Origin: Psychrobacter frigidicola
Lineage (GTDB): Bacteria; Pseudomonadota; Gammaproteobacteria; Pseudomonadales; Moraxellaceae
Direction: 5' to 3'
NCBI RefSeq assembly: GCF_007997305.1
Contig: NZ_VORZ01000002.1
Span: 496,001-560,000, forward strand
Length of the DNA stretch: 64,000 bases
Both the position numbers and the translations under genes were made by a program. This document shows positions 8,093 through 16,514 of the stretch, one piece after another. Positions within the stretch are counted from its first letter, which is position 1. Every line of letters starts with the position of its first letter. The notes below the pieces were generated by a model. The model ran no database searches, was not told the DNA's origin, and saw nothing but the letters and a program-made list of their open reading frames with translations.

Positions 8093-9139
8093 ATGAGCCA
8101 AATGCAGTCACCAATTATTTCTTCTTCAGTTCTTCGGTTAGCAATAATTGCCTCAATTTTGTCCGTTGTGATTATCAGTCTATTTTTATTTTTCTATCCA
8201 AGTAGCTCGGTAAATGCAGCAGAAGCGTCGCCAAGTCTGAATGATGGCTTAGGAACTTTTAGCAATATTTATGAGCCGTCAGCCGTATTGCAGCTTCCTG
8301 ATGGTCGAGTGCTGGTCGTTGAAGATGAAGAGCATCGGGCGCTAAATATTTTAACAATTTCGGACAAGGGTAGCTTTGTTGAAAATGCGGATGCTAATCT
8401 TAAGCTTAGCCAAGGATTTGAGCACAAGCTTGATGATCTAGAAGGATTAACTGCCGATCATAATGGCTTTATTTATGTTACTACCTCACATTCTTCACTG
8501 AAAAATGGTAAGCGCAGACACAACCGTGAACAGCTGATACGTTTTCGCGTAAACGGTGATACGGTTCAGGATGTCAGCACGGTCAAAACATTGCGTGATG
8601 AATTGACCCAATCAAAACCGATCATAGCGGCGATTAAAGCAAAAACGGGTAAGGCGCCTGATTTTGATACGCTGAATATAGAAGGCCTAACGTATGCCCA
8701 TAAAACCGATGATTTACTGCTTGGCTTGCGGGCCCCAATGGCAGGAGAATCGGCCATTATTATTGCTATTGAAAACCCAGCTGAAGTATTCGAAACTAAC
8801 GCCGCGCCCATATTTGGCAAGCCTATTTTTCTGAACTTAGAGGGTGGTGGTATTCGCTCACTGCATTTTAGTACCATTTTAAATAAATACGTTATTGCCA
8901 ACGAAGTTCCAGATGCCAAAGGTAAAAACTATTCAAAAATATGGACGTGGAGTGGTAATCCTAAAGACGCGCCGGTATTTATTGACCTACCTGAACTCTC
9001 AGATCTAAAGAACATCGAAGGTATTGATTCAGTGAAAGTAAATGGGGTTGCCAAACTATTATTTACCGCAGATGAAGGTGATGAGAAAAAGGAAATCCCT
9101 GCTAAGTATCGCTTTGTAGATGAAGCTAAGTTTAAATAG
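8093..9139 (+). CDS. Exported DUF3616-like beta-propeller protein, paralogue of the preceding C-terminal domain
   Basis: 348 aa. The N-terminal hydrophobic stretch (LRLAIIASILSVVIISLFLF) is followed by a signal-peptidase-like VNAAEA, so the protein is either secreted to the periplasm or anchored by one helix. The remainder aligns almost end to end with the propeller half of the upstream protein: YEPSAVLQLPDGRVLVVEDE, LDDLEGLTADHNGFIYV, LNIEGLTYA, LLLGLRAPMAGES, IRSLHFS, FTADEGDEKK. The similarity begins at the third membrane helix of the upstream protein, so this looks like a duplication that dropped the PycTM part. The two probably act in the same compartment, perhaps as partners or as ligand competitor and sensor. 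Function unknown. Confidence 0.8.
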   Translation: MSQMQSPIISSSVLRLAIIASILSVVIISLFLFFYPSSSVNAAEASPSLNDGLGTFSNIYEPSAVLQLPDGRVLVVEDEEHRALNILTISDKGSFVENADANLKLSQGFEHKLDDLEGLTADHNGFIYVTTSHSSLKNGKRRHNREQLIRFRVNGDTVQDVSTVKTLRDELTQSKPIIAAIKAKTGKAPDFDTLNIEGLTYAHKTDDLLLGLRAPMAGESAIIIAIENPAEVFETNAAPIFGKPIFLNLEGGGIRSLHFSTILNKYVIANEVPDAKGKNYSKIWTWSGNPKDAPVFIDLPELSDLKNIEGIDSVKVNGVAKLLFTADEGDEKKEIPAKYRFVDEAKFK

Positions 9140-9254
9140 CCGTTATTTACCAAGTCTCTTATTCACAATAAAAAATGCTATTTATAAGGGATAATTATTA
9201 TAAATAGCACGTCATAAATAGTAGTAAAACAAAGTTTTCTAGTGAGAGTCCATT

Positions 9255-9980
9255 ATGAATCAATCCCCACACACGTCCATGGCTGAGTTGATAGTAGATA
9301 GCGTTAGTGCTATTGACGAAAAGGCGGTTAATGCTGATGCCAATCGTAACTCGCAGAGTACTATCGGTAAGGTCGTTTGTGTTGGGCGTAATTACGCGGC
9401 TCATGCTCATGAATTGGGTAATGAGGTTCCAACCTCACCATTGTTATTTATGAAGCCTGCATCGTCTGTGGTTACTGTGCGAGATAATATTGTGCGTCCA
9501 AATCCCGGCATTTTTGGTGAGATGCATTATGAGGCGGAGCTATGTATTCAATTGTCGGCAAACTTGAGTGCGGCAACTGTTGAGCAAGTACAGCAAGCGA
9601 TTGGTGGTGTGACTTTGGGGCTGGACTTAACCTTACGTGATTTGCAAAGTAAGCTGAAAGACAAAGGTCAGCCATGGGAGCGTGCCAAGTGTTTTGATGG
9701 CGCTTGTGTGCTTGCTGATTGGGTCGAACCGCAAGCGTTTGGCGATTTTAGCCAAGTGCACTATCAACTTTATATTAATGATACGCTAAAGCAAGATGGC
9801 GATAGTGCGTTGATGCTGTTTCCCGTATACGAGTTGCTCGCTGAAATTAGTCATGCGTTTAGTCTGCAAGCAGGTGATGTGATTATGACCGGCACGCCAA
9901 GTGGTGTTGGCATATTGCAAGCGGGTGATGAGCTCAAATTAGTACTGGGCGCGCACGAATGGCAAACACGCGTGGACTAA
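9255..9980 (+). CDS. Fumarylacetoacetate hydrolase family protein (YcgM-like)
   Basis: FAH-superfamily enzyme, 241 aa, cytoplasmic. The C-terminal about 205 residues form the FAH domain: VCVGRNYAAHAHE, SPLLFMKPASS, the metal-binding acidic residues in HYEAELCIQL, LGLDLTLRDLQ with GQPWERAK, and GDVIMTGTPSGVG. These fit acylpyruvate hydrolase or oxaloacetate tautomerase-type members such as E. coli YcgM. The first 35 residues are not conserved-looking; an alternative start inside them is possible. No catabolic partner genes are adjacent, and a strong terminator at 10007-10041 shows it is monocistronic. Exact substrate uncertain. Confidence 0.85.
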   Translation: MNQSPHTSMAELIVDSVSAIDEKAVNADANRNSQSTIGKVVCVGRNYAAHAHELGNEVPTSPLLFMKPASSVVTVRDNIVRPNPGIFGEMHYEAELCIQLSANLSAATVEQVQQAIGGVTLGLDLTLRDLQSKLKDKGQPWERAKCFDGACVLADWVEPQAFGDFSQVHYQLYINDTLKQDGDSALMLFPVYELLAEISHAFSLQAGDVIMTGTPSGVGILQAGDELKLVLGAHEWQTRVD

Positions 9981-10006
9981 GACTTTGCATGATATTTGCC
10001 GCTAAT

Positions 10007-10041
10007 AAAAAATCCCAAGTCGACGCTTGGGATTTTTTATT
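10007..10041 (+). terminator. Rho-independent terminator after the FAH-family gene
   Basis: AAAAAATCCCAAG, a TCGACG loop, then CTTGGGATTTTTT: a perfect stem with T-run, 27 bases after the stop codon. Confidence 0.9.
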
Positions 10042-10226
10042 GTGAATTAGGAAAAGTAGAGGAGAGCTAAAGCGTAGGCTGTGGCTTTTAAATAATACCA
10101 GCCTCTTAATTATTGTAGTAACACATCTCACAACAAGCCTACCTATAAGCCGAATCATTCTCTTCTTTTTAACCCATTTACAGGCTAGTATGTATCGCAA
10201 CCCTTACCTTTAAAAATGTCAAAATT

Positions 10227-11702
10227 ATGCCCAACCAAAAGCCAATCGATACCATCCATGATCTATTCGCTCACACTCAGGACGAACCGGATGCTAAATC
10301 CAGCAAAGATTTTCAGGATAATGTTTATGAGCAACTGGCTGAGCTTGATTACATTTATGTGGATAAGCAAGCAGCATTAAGTGTGGATGACAGCGACGCA
10401 TGGTCTAAGGCCGCATCTGATGTGCCGATCTCTTTAGCTGATGTCTTTGAAGGGGTAGCTCAGCTTGCCACTATGGGTGTGGTTGAAATCACTGATATTG
10501 TAGAAGCCATCCACCGCGAGATTATTTTACGGCCGTTAGGTCGATTTAACGAAGGCAGTCTAACGAAGTGGCAGCGTGGTATTACTGGCCGAATCTACGG
10601 TACGGTACGCAAGGCGATGTTCTTAGTAGGTAATAATCTAGTATCAGGGCTGCGCCTGTATAACAATATGTCAACGCCAAAAGACGAGCAAACATTACCT
10701 AGAAATCTAAGACGACTTATCAATATCTTAAATGGGGTCATGGGTGACCACCTGGTTACTCATAATAATCCTCTTGCGGTCTCGATGGTTCTATACAATA
10801 GACAGTGTCAGCTACAACATCAAAAATTGTCAGGGCGTATTATTATCTTATGTCATGGTCTCTGTATGAGCCATTTAAGCTGGCATGTCTCCAAAAATAA
10901 TAATCTAGGTGAATGCATTCTGCGCAGTCAGCCGACATCTACTGTTTTGTACCTTAATTACAATACGGGACGGCGCATCTCAATTAACGGCCGCAATTTT
11001 TCTAGAGTATTACAGGACTTAGTAGATAATAATCCAGACGTCAGCCAGATTGATTTAGTGGGTCATAGTATGGGTGGTTTGGTTGCTCGTAGTGCGCTGT
11101 TTTATGGTAAACAACAAGGCTTTAACTGGGTGCAACGGGTTGGTAATCTCATCACCCTTGGCTCACCGCATCATGGCGCAAGCTTAGAGCGTATTGGCAA
11201 TTACGTGCAAGATAGGATTGCTAAGCTTCCTTTTGCAGGCTCATTGGCAAAACTGGGCGACTTACGTAGTGCAGGTATTATCGACTTACGGCATGGCAGT
11301 ATTCGTGACGCTGACTGGCAGTCTGTAGAAGGGCGTAGTGTCCTTCCACGAGAATTTCGCCATCCCACGCGTCTACCTTTGCATGTTCGTACCTACTTTA
11401 TTGCCGCCACCTTGGTTGAGGGTCATTATGATTCGAAGGCAACAAGCTTACTGGGTGATGGTTTGGTTATGATAGAGTCGGCGCTCGGTGAAGATACGGG
11501 TGAGCATACTTTGTCTGTACCGGAGGGGCATAAAGCTATTTTTTATGGGGTCAGCCATTACAACTTAATCTATAACGATAGGGTACATGAGCAAGTCGTT
11601 GCATGGTTATTGGATAATGGGCAGAGTGACACCAATCAGATGTATCAGGCGCTTAGCTCTTGTATACATTCTTATCCCAATGATTTGGCTGTGGTGGTTT
11701 AG
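10227..11702 (+). CDS. Alpha/beta-hydrolase, lipase/PGAP1-like
   Basis: 491 aa. The C-terminal two thirds carry an alpha/beta-hydrolase core: an oxyanion-type HG motif in IILCHGLCMSHLSWH, nucleophile elbow GHSMGG at residues 279-284 (Ser281), and LGSPHHGASLERIGNYV, a combination typical of PGAP1/LipB-like esterases and lipases. Candidate acid and His residues are in LLGDGLVMIESALG and GVSHYNLIYNDRVHEQV. The first 190 residues are alpha-helical looking and not recognised; they may be a substrate-gating or membrane-association domain. No signal peptide is evident, so a cytoplasmic or inner-face role is suggested. Substrate unknown; ester or lipid hydrolysis is the family expectation. Confidence 0.8.
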   Translation: MPNQKPIDTIHDLFAHTQDEPDAKSSKDFQDNVYEQLAELDYIYVDKQAALSVDDSDAWSKAASDVPISLADVFEGVAQLATMGVVEITDIVEAIHREIILRPLGRFNEGSLTKWQRGITGRIYGTVRKAMFLVGNNLVSGLRLYNNMSTPKDEQTLPRNLRRLINILNGVMGDHLVTHNNPLAVSMVLYNRQCQLQHQKLSGRIIILCHGLCMSHLSWHVSKNNNLGECILRSQPTSTVLYLNYNTGRRISINGRNFSRVLQDLVDNNPDVSQIDLVGHSMGGLVARSALFYGKQQGFNWVQRVGNLITLGSPHHGASLERIGNYVQDRIAKLPFAGSLAKLGDLRSAGIIDLRHGSIRDADWQSVEGRSVLPREFRHPTRLPLHVRTYFIAATLVEGHYDSKATSLLGDGLVMIESALGEDTGEHTLSVPEGHKAIFYGVSHYNLIYNDRVHEQVVAWLLDNGQSDTNQMYQALSSCIHSYPNDLAVVV

Positions 11703-11874
11703 AGGGTTCAGCAGTACTTTATATTTGAGTGAAAGTAGAGTGGGTTAGCGTTGAAGTCTGAGGTTTCAGTTCCAGAATAACAACTACAATTAATAGAGTA
11801 GAGTTATACATTACCTAACCGAATCTATGATGCTTGAAAATCTTGTTTGTTGGAGTTTTATATTATTGTATGCA

Positions 11875-12531
11875 CTAAAGATTATATTTTTTACGCAAGC
11901 TTAGTATATCACTATCGATATTATTAAGTAGTTTGTCCCAATTCTCAGTATTTTCCTCCATAAATCTTAATATGTCATCGTATAATTCATTATCTGCTAG
12001 AAGTTGTGCAGATTCTTCCATCTCTCGTGCCAAAGCGCTAAAATGGCTCCATCTTTGTCTTCTGTCGTATTCACCACTGCTTTTTTCTAGAGTAAATTTT
12101 TTATTCCATTCATCAAAGTTGACTAGAAGATCATCAGACCAATAAATACGATTTTTTTGAATATGATTACGTATCTTCAAAACTATTTTAGCTTGGAATT
12201 TATTTACCCTTTCAGTTACATCAAATGGATCAGGGACAAAATTATCGATAGCTGAAACGTAGTCATATCTAAGATTAGCTAACTTAATATATGCATCCAT
12301 TTTAGCTGTAAAAAAATTTGTGTAAGCCTTTTGAGAAATTTGATGAAAGTGTTCACCTCTAGATAACAGTTTTTCATGGTCTTGTTCAAGACTCCTTAAA
12401 CGCCCATCAATAGCTGCTTGTTCATTGCGCCCAATTCTTTCAAGGTAAATTTTACCAAGATAAATAATGAGTCCACCTAAAACAGCATTACCACCCAAAT
12501 TGATAATTAATTCTTGCCAAAACTCACTCAT
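11875..12531 (-). CDS. Membrane-anchored hypothetical protein
   Basis: 218 aa, not recognised. One N-terminal membrane helix (LGGNAVLGGLIIYLGKIYL) is followed by a charged, mainly helical cytoplasmic domain with coiled-coil character (RLRSLEQDHEKLLSRGEHFH) and many aromatic and acidic residues. The gene is markedly more A+T-rich than its neighbours and uses AT-ending codons, suggesting recent acquisition. It lies between the lipase-like gene and hslO, on the hslO strand but after a terminator. Short single-helix anchored helical proteins of this kind occur among defence effectors and phage-derived genes, but nothing here proves that. Confidence 0.6.
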   Translation of the reverse strand: MSEFWQELIINLGGNAVLGGLIIYLGKIYLERIGRNEQAAIDGRLRSLEQDHEKLLSRGEHFHQISQKAYTNFFTAKMDAYIKLANLRYDYVSAIDNFVPDPFDVTERVNKFQAKIVLKIRNHIQKNRIYWSDDLLVNFDEWNKKFTLEKSSGEYDRRQRWSHFSALAREMEESAQLLADNELYDDILRFMEENTENWDKLLNNIDSDILSLRKKYNL

Positions 12532-12566
12532 AATTTATACCAATATTTTAAAAGTTAAGTATAAAA

Positions 12567-12607
12567 CTAAAGAAACCCTCAAGCATCACACTCAAGGGTT
12601 TTCTTTA
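12567..12607 (-). terminator. Terminator downstream of hslO
   Basis: AAAGAAACCCT pairs with AGGGTTTTCTTT (one extra T) around an internal loop. Read on the minus strand it ends the hslO transcript before the membrane-anchored orphan gene. Confidence 0.6.
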
Positions 12608-12630
12608 ATTACTCAGGTTTAAGCAGTTAA

Positions 12631-13572
12631 CTAAGCAAATATCTCGGCAACGTTGTCTTTATCAAAACGATAAATCTCACCGCAGAACCCGCAGTCCATC
12701 TCAAGTTTACCGCCTTGCTCATCGCAAATCTCTAATGCCTCGCTTTCACCAATCTGTTCTATCGCTTGCTCACATTTCTCTTTTGAACAAGTACAACCAA
12801 ACTCTAGCGCTACAGGTTCTGGCAATACCACATCTTCTTCATTGTATAAGCGATATAACAGCTCGTTAGCGGGCAAGGACGTTAGCTCTTCAGACTTAAT
12901 CGTACGCGTCAATACGGATAGACGCGGCCATAAATCATTGTCGACGTGCTCTTGCTCTTCATCGTCACGACGTGGCAATAATTGAACCAAGATGCCGCCT
13001 GCTTGCAAGCCGTCTGAGGCCAGATTAATCAGGGTTGGAATCTGCGCTGATTGTTTTTGATAATGGGCTAAGCAGTCCGCTAAGTTGTCATGACTGCGCT
13101 CGACGATACTTTGATAAGGGTCGCCGCCTTCAGGCTGAATATTAATAAATAATACGCCTTGATTCGGCGTACCAAGTTCAGCAAATGCCTCATTGGCGCT
13201 GGTCATTTTGTCCCACGCTTGGACTTGCTCATCCGTATCGGCTTTCCAGCTGGCAAGCGCGCGGATAACACCAGATTGGTCACATTCGGCCATGGCCCAA
13301 TTGAGTAGGCTGTCGCTATCTGAGGATTGCAATTGCAAAGATAGGCGACCTTCAACTTTGACCGTGCCGATAAGTAAGCTCGCGGCAGTCAACATCTCAC
13401 CCAATAAGCGTTTGATGGCTTCTGGATAAGGTTTTTGGGCAATAGTATTGGCGTAACTGCGTGACAGACGCACCACATCACCACGTACTGGCGATTCTTG
13501 GATAAAAAAGCGTTGACGCACATCGTTGTCGATAGGGTTCGCGGTTTGGTTTTCTACATTAGCTTGAGTCAT
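12631..13572 (-). CDS. hslO: Redox-regulated molecular chaperone Hsp33
   Basis: Cytoplasmic holdase that is activated by oxidation to protect unfolded proteins during oxidative and heat stress. 313 aa, close to the family's 290-300. The C-terminal zinc switch is intact: Cys260-x-Cys262 and Cys294-x-x-Cys297 in the FGCTCSKEKC and MDCGFCGE motifs, with extra cysteines at 267 and 283. The N-terminal chaperone domain carries RGDVVRLSRSYANTI and the GxxQxGGILVQLLP stretch. Transcribed alone on the minus strand, terminator at 12567-12607. Confidence 0.95.
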   Translation of the reverse strand: MTQANVENQTANPIDNDVRQRFFIQESPVRGDVVRLSRSYANTIAQKPYPEAIKRLLGEMLTAASLLIGTVKVEGRLSLQLQSSDSDSLLNWAMAECDQSGVIRALASWKADTDEQVQAWDKMTSANEAFAELGTPNQGVLFINIQPEGGDPYQSIVERSHDNLADCLAHYQKQSAQIPTLINLASDGLQAGGILVQLLPRRDDEEQEHVDNDLWPRLSVLTRTIKSEELTSLPANELLYRLYNEEDVVLPEPVALEFGCTCSKEKCEQAIEQIGESEALEICDEQGGKLEMDCGFCGEIYRFDKDNVAEIFA

Positions 13573-13921
13573 AAGTCAGGTATATGTTTAAGAAGTTGTT
13601 AACTTTATGGGGATTATTCACGATTTATCAATAATAGTAAGGTCTATATTTTTTGATAAGTCGCGCAGTTTATTGCTCAATAGGCGCAGCTAATTAAGCC
13701 ACCCGCTAAAAAACATTGCTACTGTCGACAAAATTGTTGTACAGTAACATTAAGTTGCATGACAATAACTCATAGTAACAGCACGGATGCACGGCAGTGA
13801 TATTAATTCAATGATGTTAATCGCTAGATGCAATTAGCAGCATCTATGCGTCTATTAATGGTTATCTTAATTTTTAATACTTCTCTCAATTTTGTAACGA
13901 TGTGATAAAAGGATATATCTC
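13573..13921. other. Divergent intergenic region hslO / gltI
   Basis: About 350 A+T-rich bases holding the promoters of hslO and of the gltIJKL operon. It includes the inverted repeat at 13720-13746 and a ribosome site (AAAGGATAT) for gltI. No ORF or RNA gene recognised. Confidence 0.5.
13720..13746. promoter_or_regulatory. Candidate operator upstream of gltI
   Basis: TACTGT and ACAGTA are perfect inverted half-sites; inner ACAA and TTGT extend the symmetry. It lies about 175 bases before the gltI start. The dyad could bind a dimeric regulator; the regulator is unknown. Confidence 0.4.
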
Positions 13922-14899
13922 ATGAATTACGCGATCACCAAACCAGTAACCTTAGCAGTCTTTATGGCATTGGGCTTAGCCGGTTGTAATAATAGCAGCC
14001 AAACCGCCAATGATGACATGCCAGCAGATGGCGCGACCACCGAGGCAGCTGCAAATGCTAATGGTACGCTACAAAAAATTAAAGACTCTGGCACTATCGT
14101 CGTCGGATATCGTGACTCCTCAATTCCGTTTTCTTACATCGCTGATGATCCCAATCAGCCGATGGGTTATGCGCATGATTTAGAGATGAAAGTGGTCGAA
14201 GCGGTAAAAGACAAGCTGAATATGCCAGACCTAAAGATTCGTTATAACCTAATTACCTCCCAAACGCGTATTCCGTTGGTACAAAACGGCACGGTAGATT
14301 TTGAGTGTGGCTCAACTACTAATAATATTGAGCGCCAAAAACAAGTGGCTTTCTCAAACGGCTTTTTTGAGATTGGCACACGCCTATTGACCAAAACCAA
14401 CTCTGGTATTAAAGATTTTACCGACTTAAAAGGTAAAACTTTGGTCACCACTGCCGGTACGACCTCAGAGCGTTATATTCGCCAATATAATGATGAGAAA
14501 AAGATGGGTACTAGTATCATCTCAGCCAAAGACCATGGCGAAGGCTTCTTAATGCTAGAGAGTGGTCGCGCTGATGCCTTTATGATGGATGATGTGTTGC
14601 TCGCAGGCGAGAAAGCCAAAGCGAAAAATCCTGATGAGTGGGTGATTGTTGGTGAGCCACAGTCGTTTGAAATCTATGGCTGTATGATGCGTAAAGACGA
14701 TCCTGAATTCAAGGCAGTCGTTGACGACGCGTTGACCAGTGTCTTTAGCTCAGGTGAGATTAATAGCATCTATGACAAATGGTTCTTAAATCCAATTCCA
14801 CCTAAGAACGTCAATCTAAAATTTGAGATGTCAGATAACTTAAAAGCCTTGATTGCCAGTCCGCATGATAGTGATCAGCCAAAAGCCGTTGCGCAGTAA
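13922..14899 (+). CDS. gltI: Glutamate/aspartate ABC transporter substrate-binding lipoprotein
   Basis: Periplasmic receptor for glutamate and aspartate, 325 aa. Similar along its length to E. coli GltI as remembered: LQKIKDSGTIVVGYRDSSIP, NGTVDFECGSTTNNIERQK, GTTSERYIR, IISAKDHGEGF, SGRADAFMMDD and NPIPPKNVNLKFEMSDN. Unlike E. coli GltI it has a lipobox (LAGC, Cys22), so it should be membrane-tethered. A ribosome site AAGGATAT precedes the ATG. It heads an operon with both permeases and the ATPase; a 14-bp hairpin directly after the gene (14927-14970) probably lifts its mRNA level above that of the permeases. Confidence 0.93.
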   Translation: MNYAITKPVTLAVFMALGLAGCNNSSQTANDDMPADGATTEAAANANGTLQKIKDSGTIVVGYRDSSIPFSYIADDPNQPMGYAHDLEMKVVEAVKDKLNMPDLKIRYNLITSQTRIPLVQNGTVDFECGSTTNNIERQKQVAFSNGFFEIGTRLLTKTNSGIKDFTDLKGKTLVTTAGTTSERYIRQYNDEKKMGTSIISAKDHGEGFLMLESGRADAFMMDDVLLAGEKAKAKNPDEWVIVGEPQSFEIYGCMMRKDDPEFKAVVDDALTSVFSSGEINSIYDKWFLNPIPPKNVNLKFEMSDNLKALIASPHDSDQPKAVAQ

Positions 14900-14926
14900 C
14901 GCAGCTTTGTCGCTCAACAACATGTG

Positions 14927-14970
14927 CTTACGCGCTCAGACTCAGGTTGTTAACTGGTCTGAGGCGTAAG
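14927..14970 (+). promoter_or_regulatory. Strong intercistronic hairpin between gltI and gltJ
   Basis: CTTACGC-G-CTCAGAC pairs with GTCTGAG-GCGTAAG: 14 base pairs with one bulged G and a 15-base loop. No T-run follows. Position between a binding-protein gene and its permease gene is classic for 3'-end-stabilising or partial-termination structures that favour receptor over permease synthesis. Confidence 0.7.
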
Positions 14971-14999
14971 TCTATCTTCGGTTACTTGGAGAGACAAAG

Positions 15000-15746
15000 A
15001 TGAATTATAGTTGGAACTGGGGTGTGCTCTTTGAGCAGACTGGCATTGGCAACGAGCTCTATATCCACTGGATGATTACCGGCCTTGGCTGGTTGTTATT
15101 GATTGGAAGTATTGCTTGGGCAATTGCGATGGTCATCGGTACTATCTTCGGTATCATGCGTACCTTACCCAATAAAACGGCGCGCAGTATCGGCACCGCT
15201 TATGTCACTTTTTTCCGTAATATTCCTTTGCTTGTTCAGCTGTTTTTTTGGTTTTATATTGCCCCCGGTTGGCTAACCCCTGCTTTACAAGAGTGGTGGT
15301 ATAAGGACTTATCTCCTAATACCTCAGCCATGCTGTCAGCGAGTATTGGACTGGGGCTATTTACAGCAGCACGTATTGTTGAGCAGGTGCGTACCGGTAT
15401 AAATTCGCTACCCAAAGGACAAATAGATGCGGCTTATGCGCTAGGTCTGACTATTCCGCAAGCCTATAAAGAAGTACTGCTGCCACAAGCCTTTCGCGTT
15501 ATCCTACCACCGCTTAGCTCTGAGCTGACCAACTGCTTTAAAAATGCGTCGGTCGCGTCTTTAGTGGGGGTAATGGAGCTGATTAGCCAAACCAAAACCA
15601 TCAGTGAATATACGCAAAACAGCCTTGAGATTTATACTTACGCGACCGTCATCTATTTGGTGTTTAACCTATCATTGATTGCCATCATGGGATTAATTGA
15701 GCGCAAACTGCGCGTACCGGGGCTTATCGCAGGAGGTCGGACATGA
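15000..15746 (+). CDS. gltJ: Glutamate/aspartate ABC transporter permease
   Basis: Inner-membrane subunit, 248 aa. Starts MNYSWNWGVLFEQ as in E. coli GltJ. Membrane helices surround the FFRNIPLLVQLFFW motif and the EAA loop near GQIDAAYALGLTIPQ, followed by LPQAFRVILPPLSSE. A TTGGAGAGA ribosome site precedes the ATG. Its stop codon overlaps the gltK start (ATGA), implying translational coupling and equal stoichiometry of the two permeases. Confidence 0.94.
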   Translation: MNYSWNWGVLFEQTGIGNELYIHWMITGLGWLLLIGSIAWAIAMVIGTIFGIMRTLPNKTARSIGTAYVTFFRNIPLLVQLFFWFYIAPGWLTPALQEWWYKDLSPNTSAMLSASIGLGLFTAARIVEQVRTGINSLPKGQIDAAYALGLTIPQAYKEVLLPQAFRVILPPLSSELTNCFKNASVASLVGVMELISQTKTISEYTQNSLEIYTYATVIYLVFNLSLIAIMGLIERKLRVPGLIAGGRT

Positions 15747-16414
15747 ACATGATGACCGAACTTACCACAGCCTATCCAGGCTTGCTGGGCGGTATGCTGA
15801 CCACTATGAAGGTGCTGTTTTTAGCGATTGTTGGTGGTATTAGTTTAGGGACTGTATTAGCCCTGATGCGCTTGTCTGGCAACAAGTTTTTAGAAATTCC
15901 TGCCAAGTTATACGTCAATTATTTTCGCTCTGTGCCGCTGTTATTAGTGCTGCTATGGTTTTATTTTGCCGTACCAATGCTTTATTTTTGGATAGCGGGT
16001 AAGTATCTACAGCTAGATACCGCATTTACCTCCTGTGTGGTCGCCTTTATGATGTTTGAGGCCGCTTACTTCTCGGAAGTGGTGCGCGCTGGTATTCAGT
16101 CGATTGGCAGCGGGCAGGTCAATGCTGCTAAAGCCATGGGCATGAATTATAATCAGACAATGCGCTTGATTATTTTGCCGCAAGCTTTTCGTAAGATGCT
16201 GCCGCTAATTTTGCAACAATGTATTATTTTATTCCAAGATACGACGTTAGTATTTGCCATTGGCTTAACGGATTTTTTCCGTGCCGCCTACGTTCGCGGT
16301 GAGTTGATGGGTTTATTAACACCTTATATTTTGGGGGCTGGTGCAGTGTATTTTATTATCAGCTTAAGTGCTTCTATTGGCGTACAACAAGTACAGAAAC
16401 GCCTGAGATTTTAA
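15743..16414 (+). CDS. gltK: Glutamate/aspartate ABC transporter permease
   Basis: Second permease, 223 aa, with FRSVPLLLVLLWFYFAVPM, the EAA loop (GQVNAAKAMGMNYNQ) and LPQAFRKMLPLILQQ as in E. coli GltK. Start overlaps the gltJ stop by four bases (ATGA). Two Met codons, at residues 1 and 3-4, could each serve as start; AGGAGG lies at a suitable distance upstream of the first. Forms a heterodimer with GltJ. Confidence 0.94.
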   Translation: MNMMTELTTAYPGLLGGMLTTMKVLFLAIVGGISLGTVLALMRLSGNKFLEIPAKLYVNYFRSVPLLLVLLWFYFAVPMLYFWIAGKYLQLDTAFTSCVVAFMMFEAAYFSEVVRAGIQSIGSGQVNAAKAMGMNYNQTMRLIILPQAFRKMLPLILQQCIILFQDTTLVFAIGLTDFFRAAYVRGELMGLLTPYILGAGAVYFIISLSASIGVQQVQKRLRF

Positions 16415-16514
16415 TAACCAGTTTTTATATAAAAATTTACGGATATGTTTTTAAGATTAATGTAGCTATTGGTTAATGATTGTTATCCAAAAAAGCTATG
16501 GCTAGGAGCCAGCG

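Noticed and set aside
6049-9139. Complete Pycsar defence system
   Set aside because: Only an effector-like membrane domain is present; no uridylate or cytidylate cyclase gene lies on either side.
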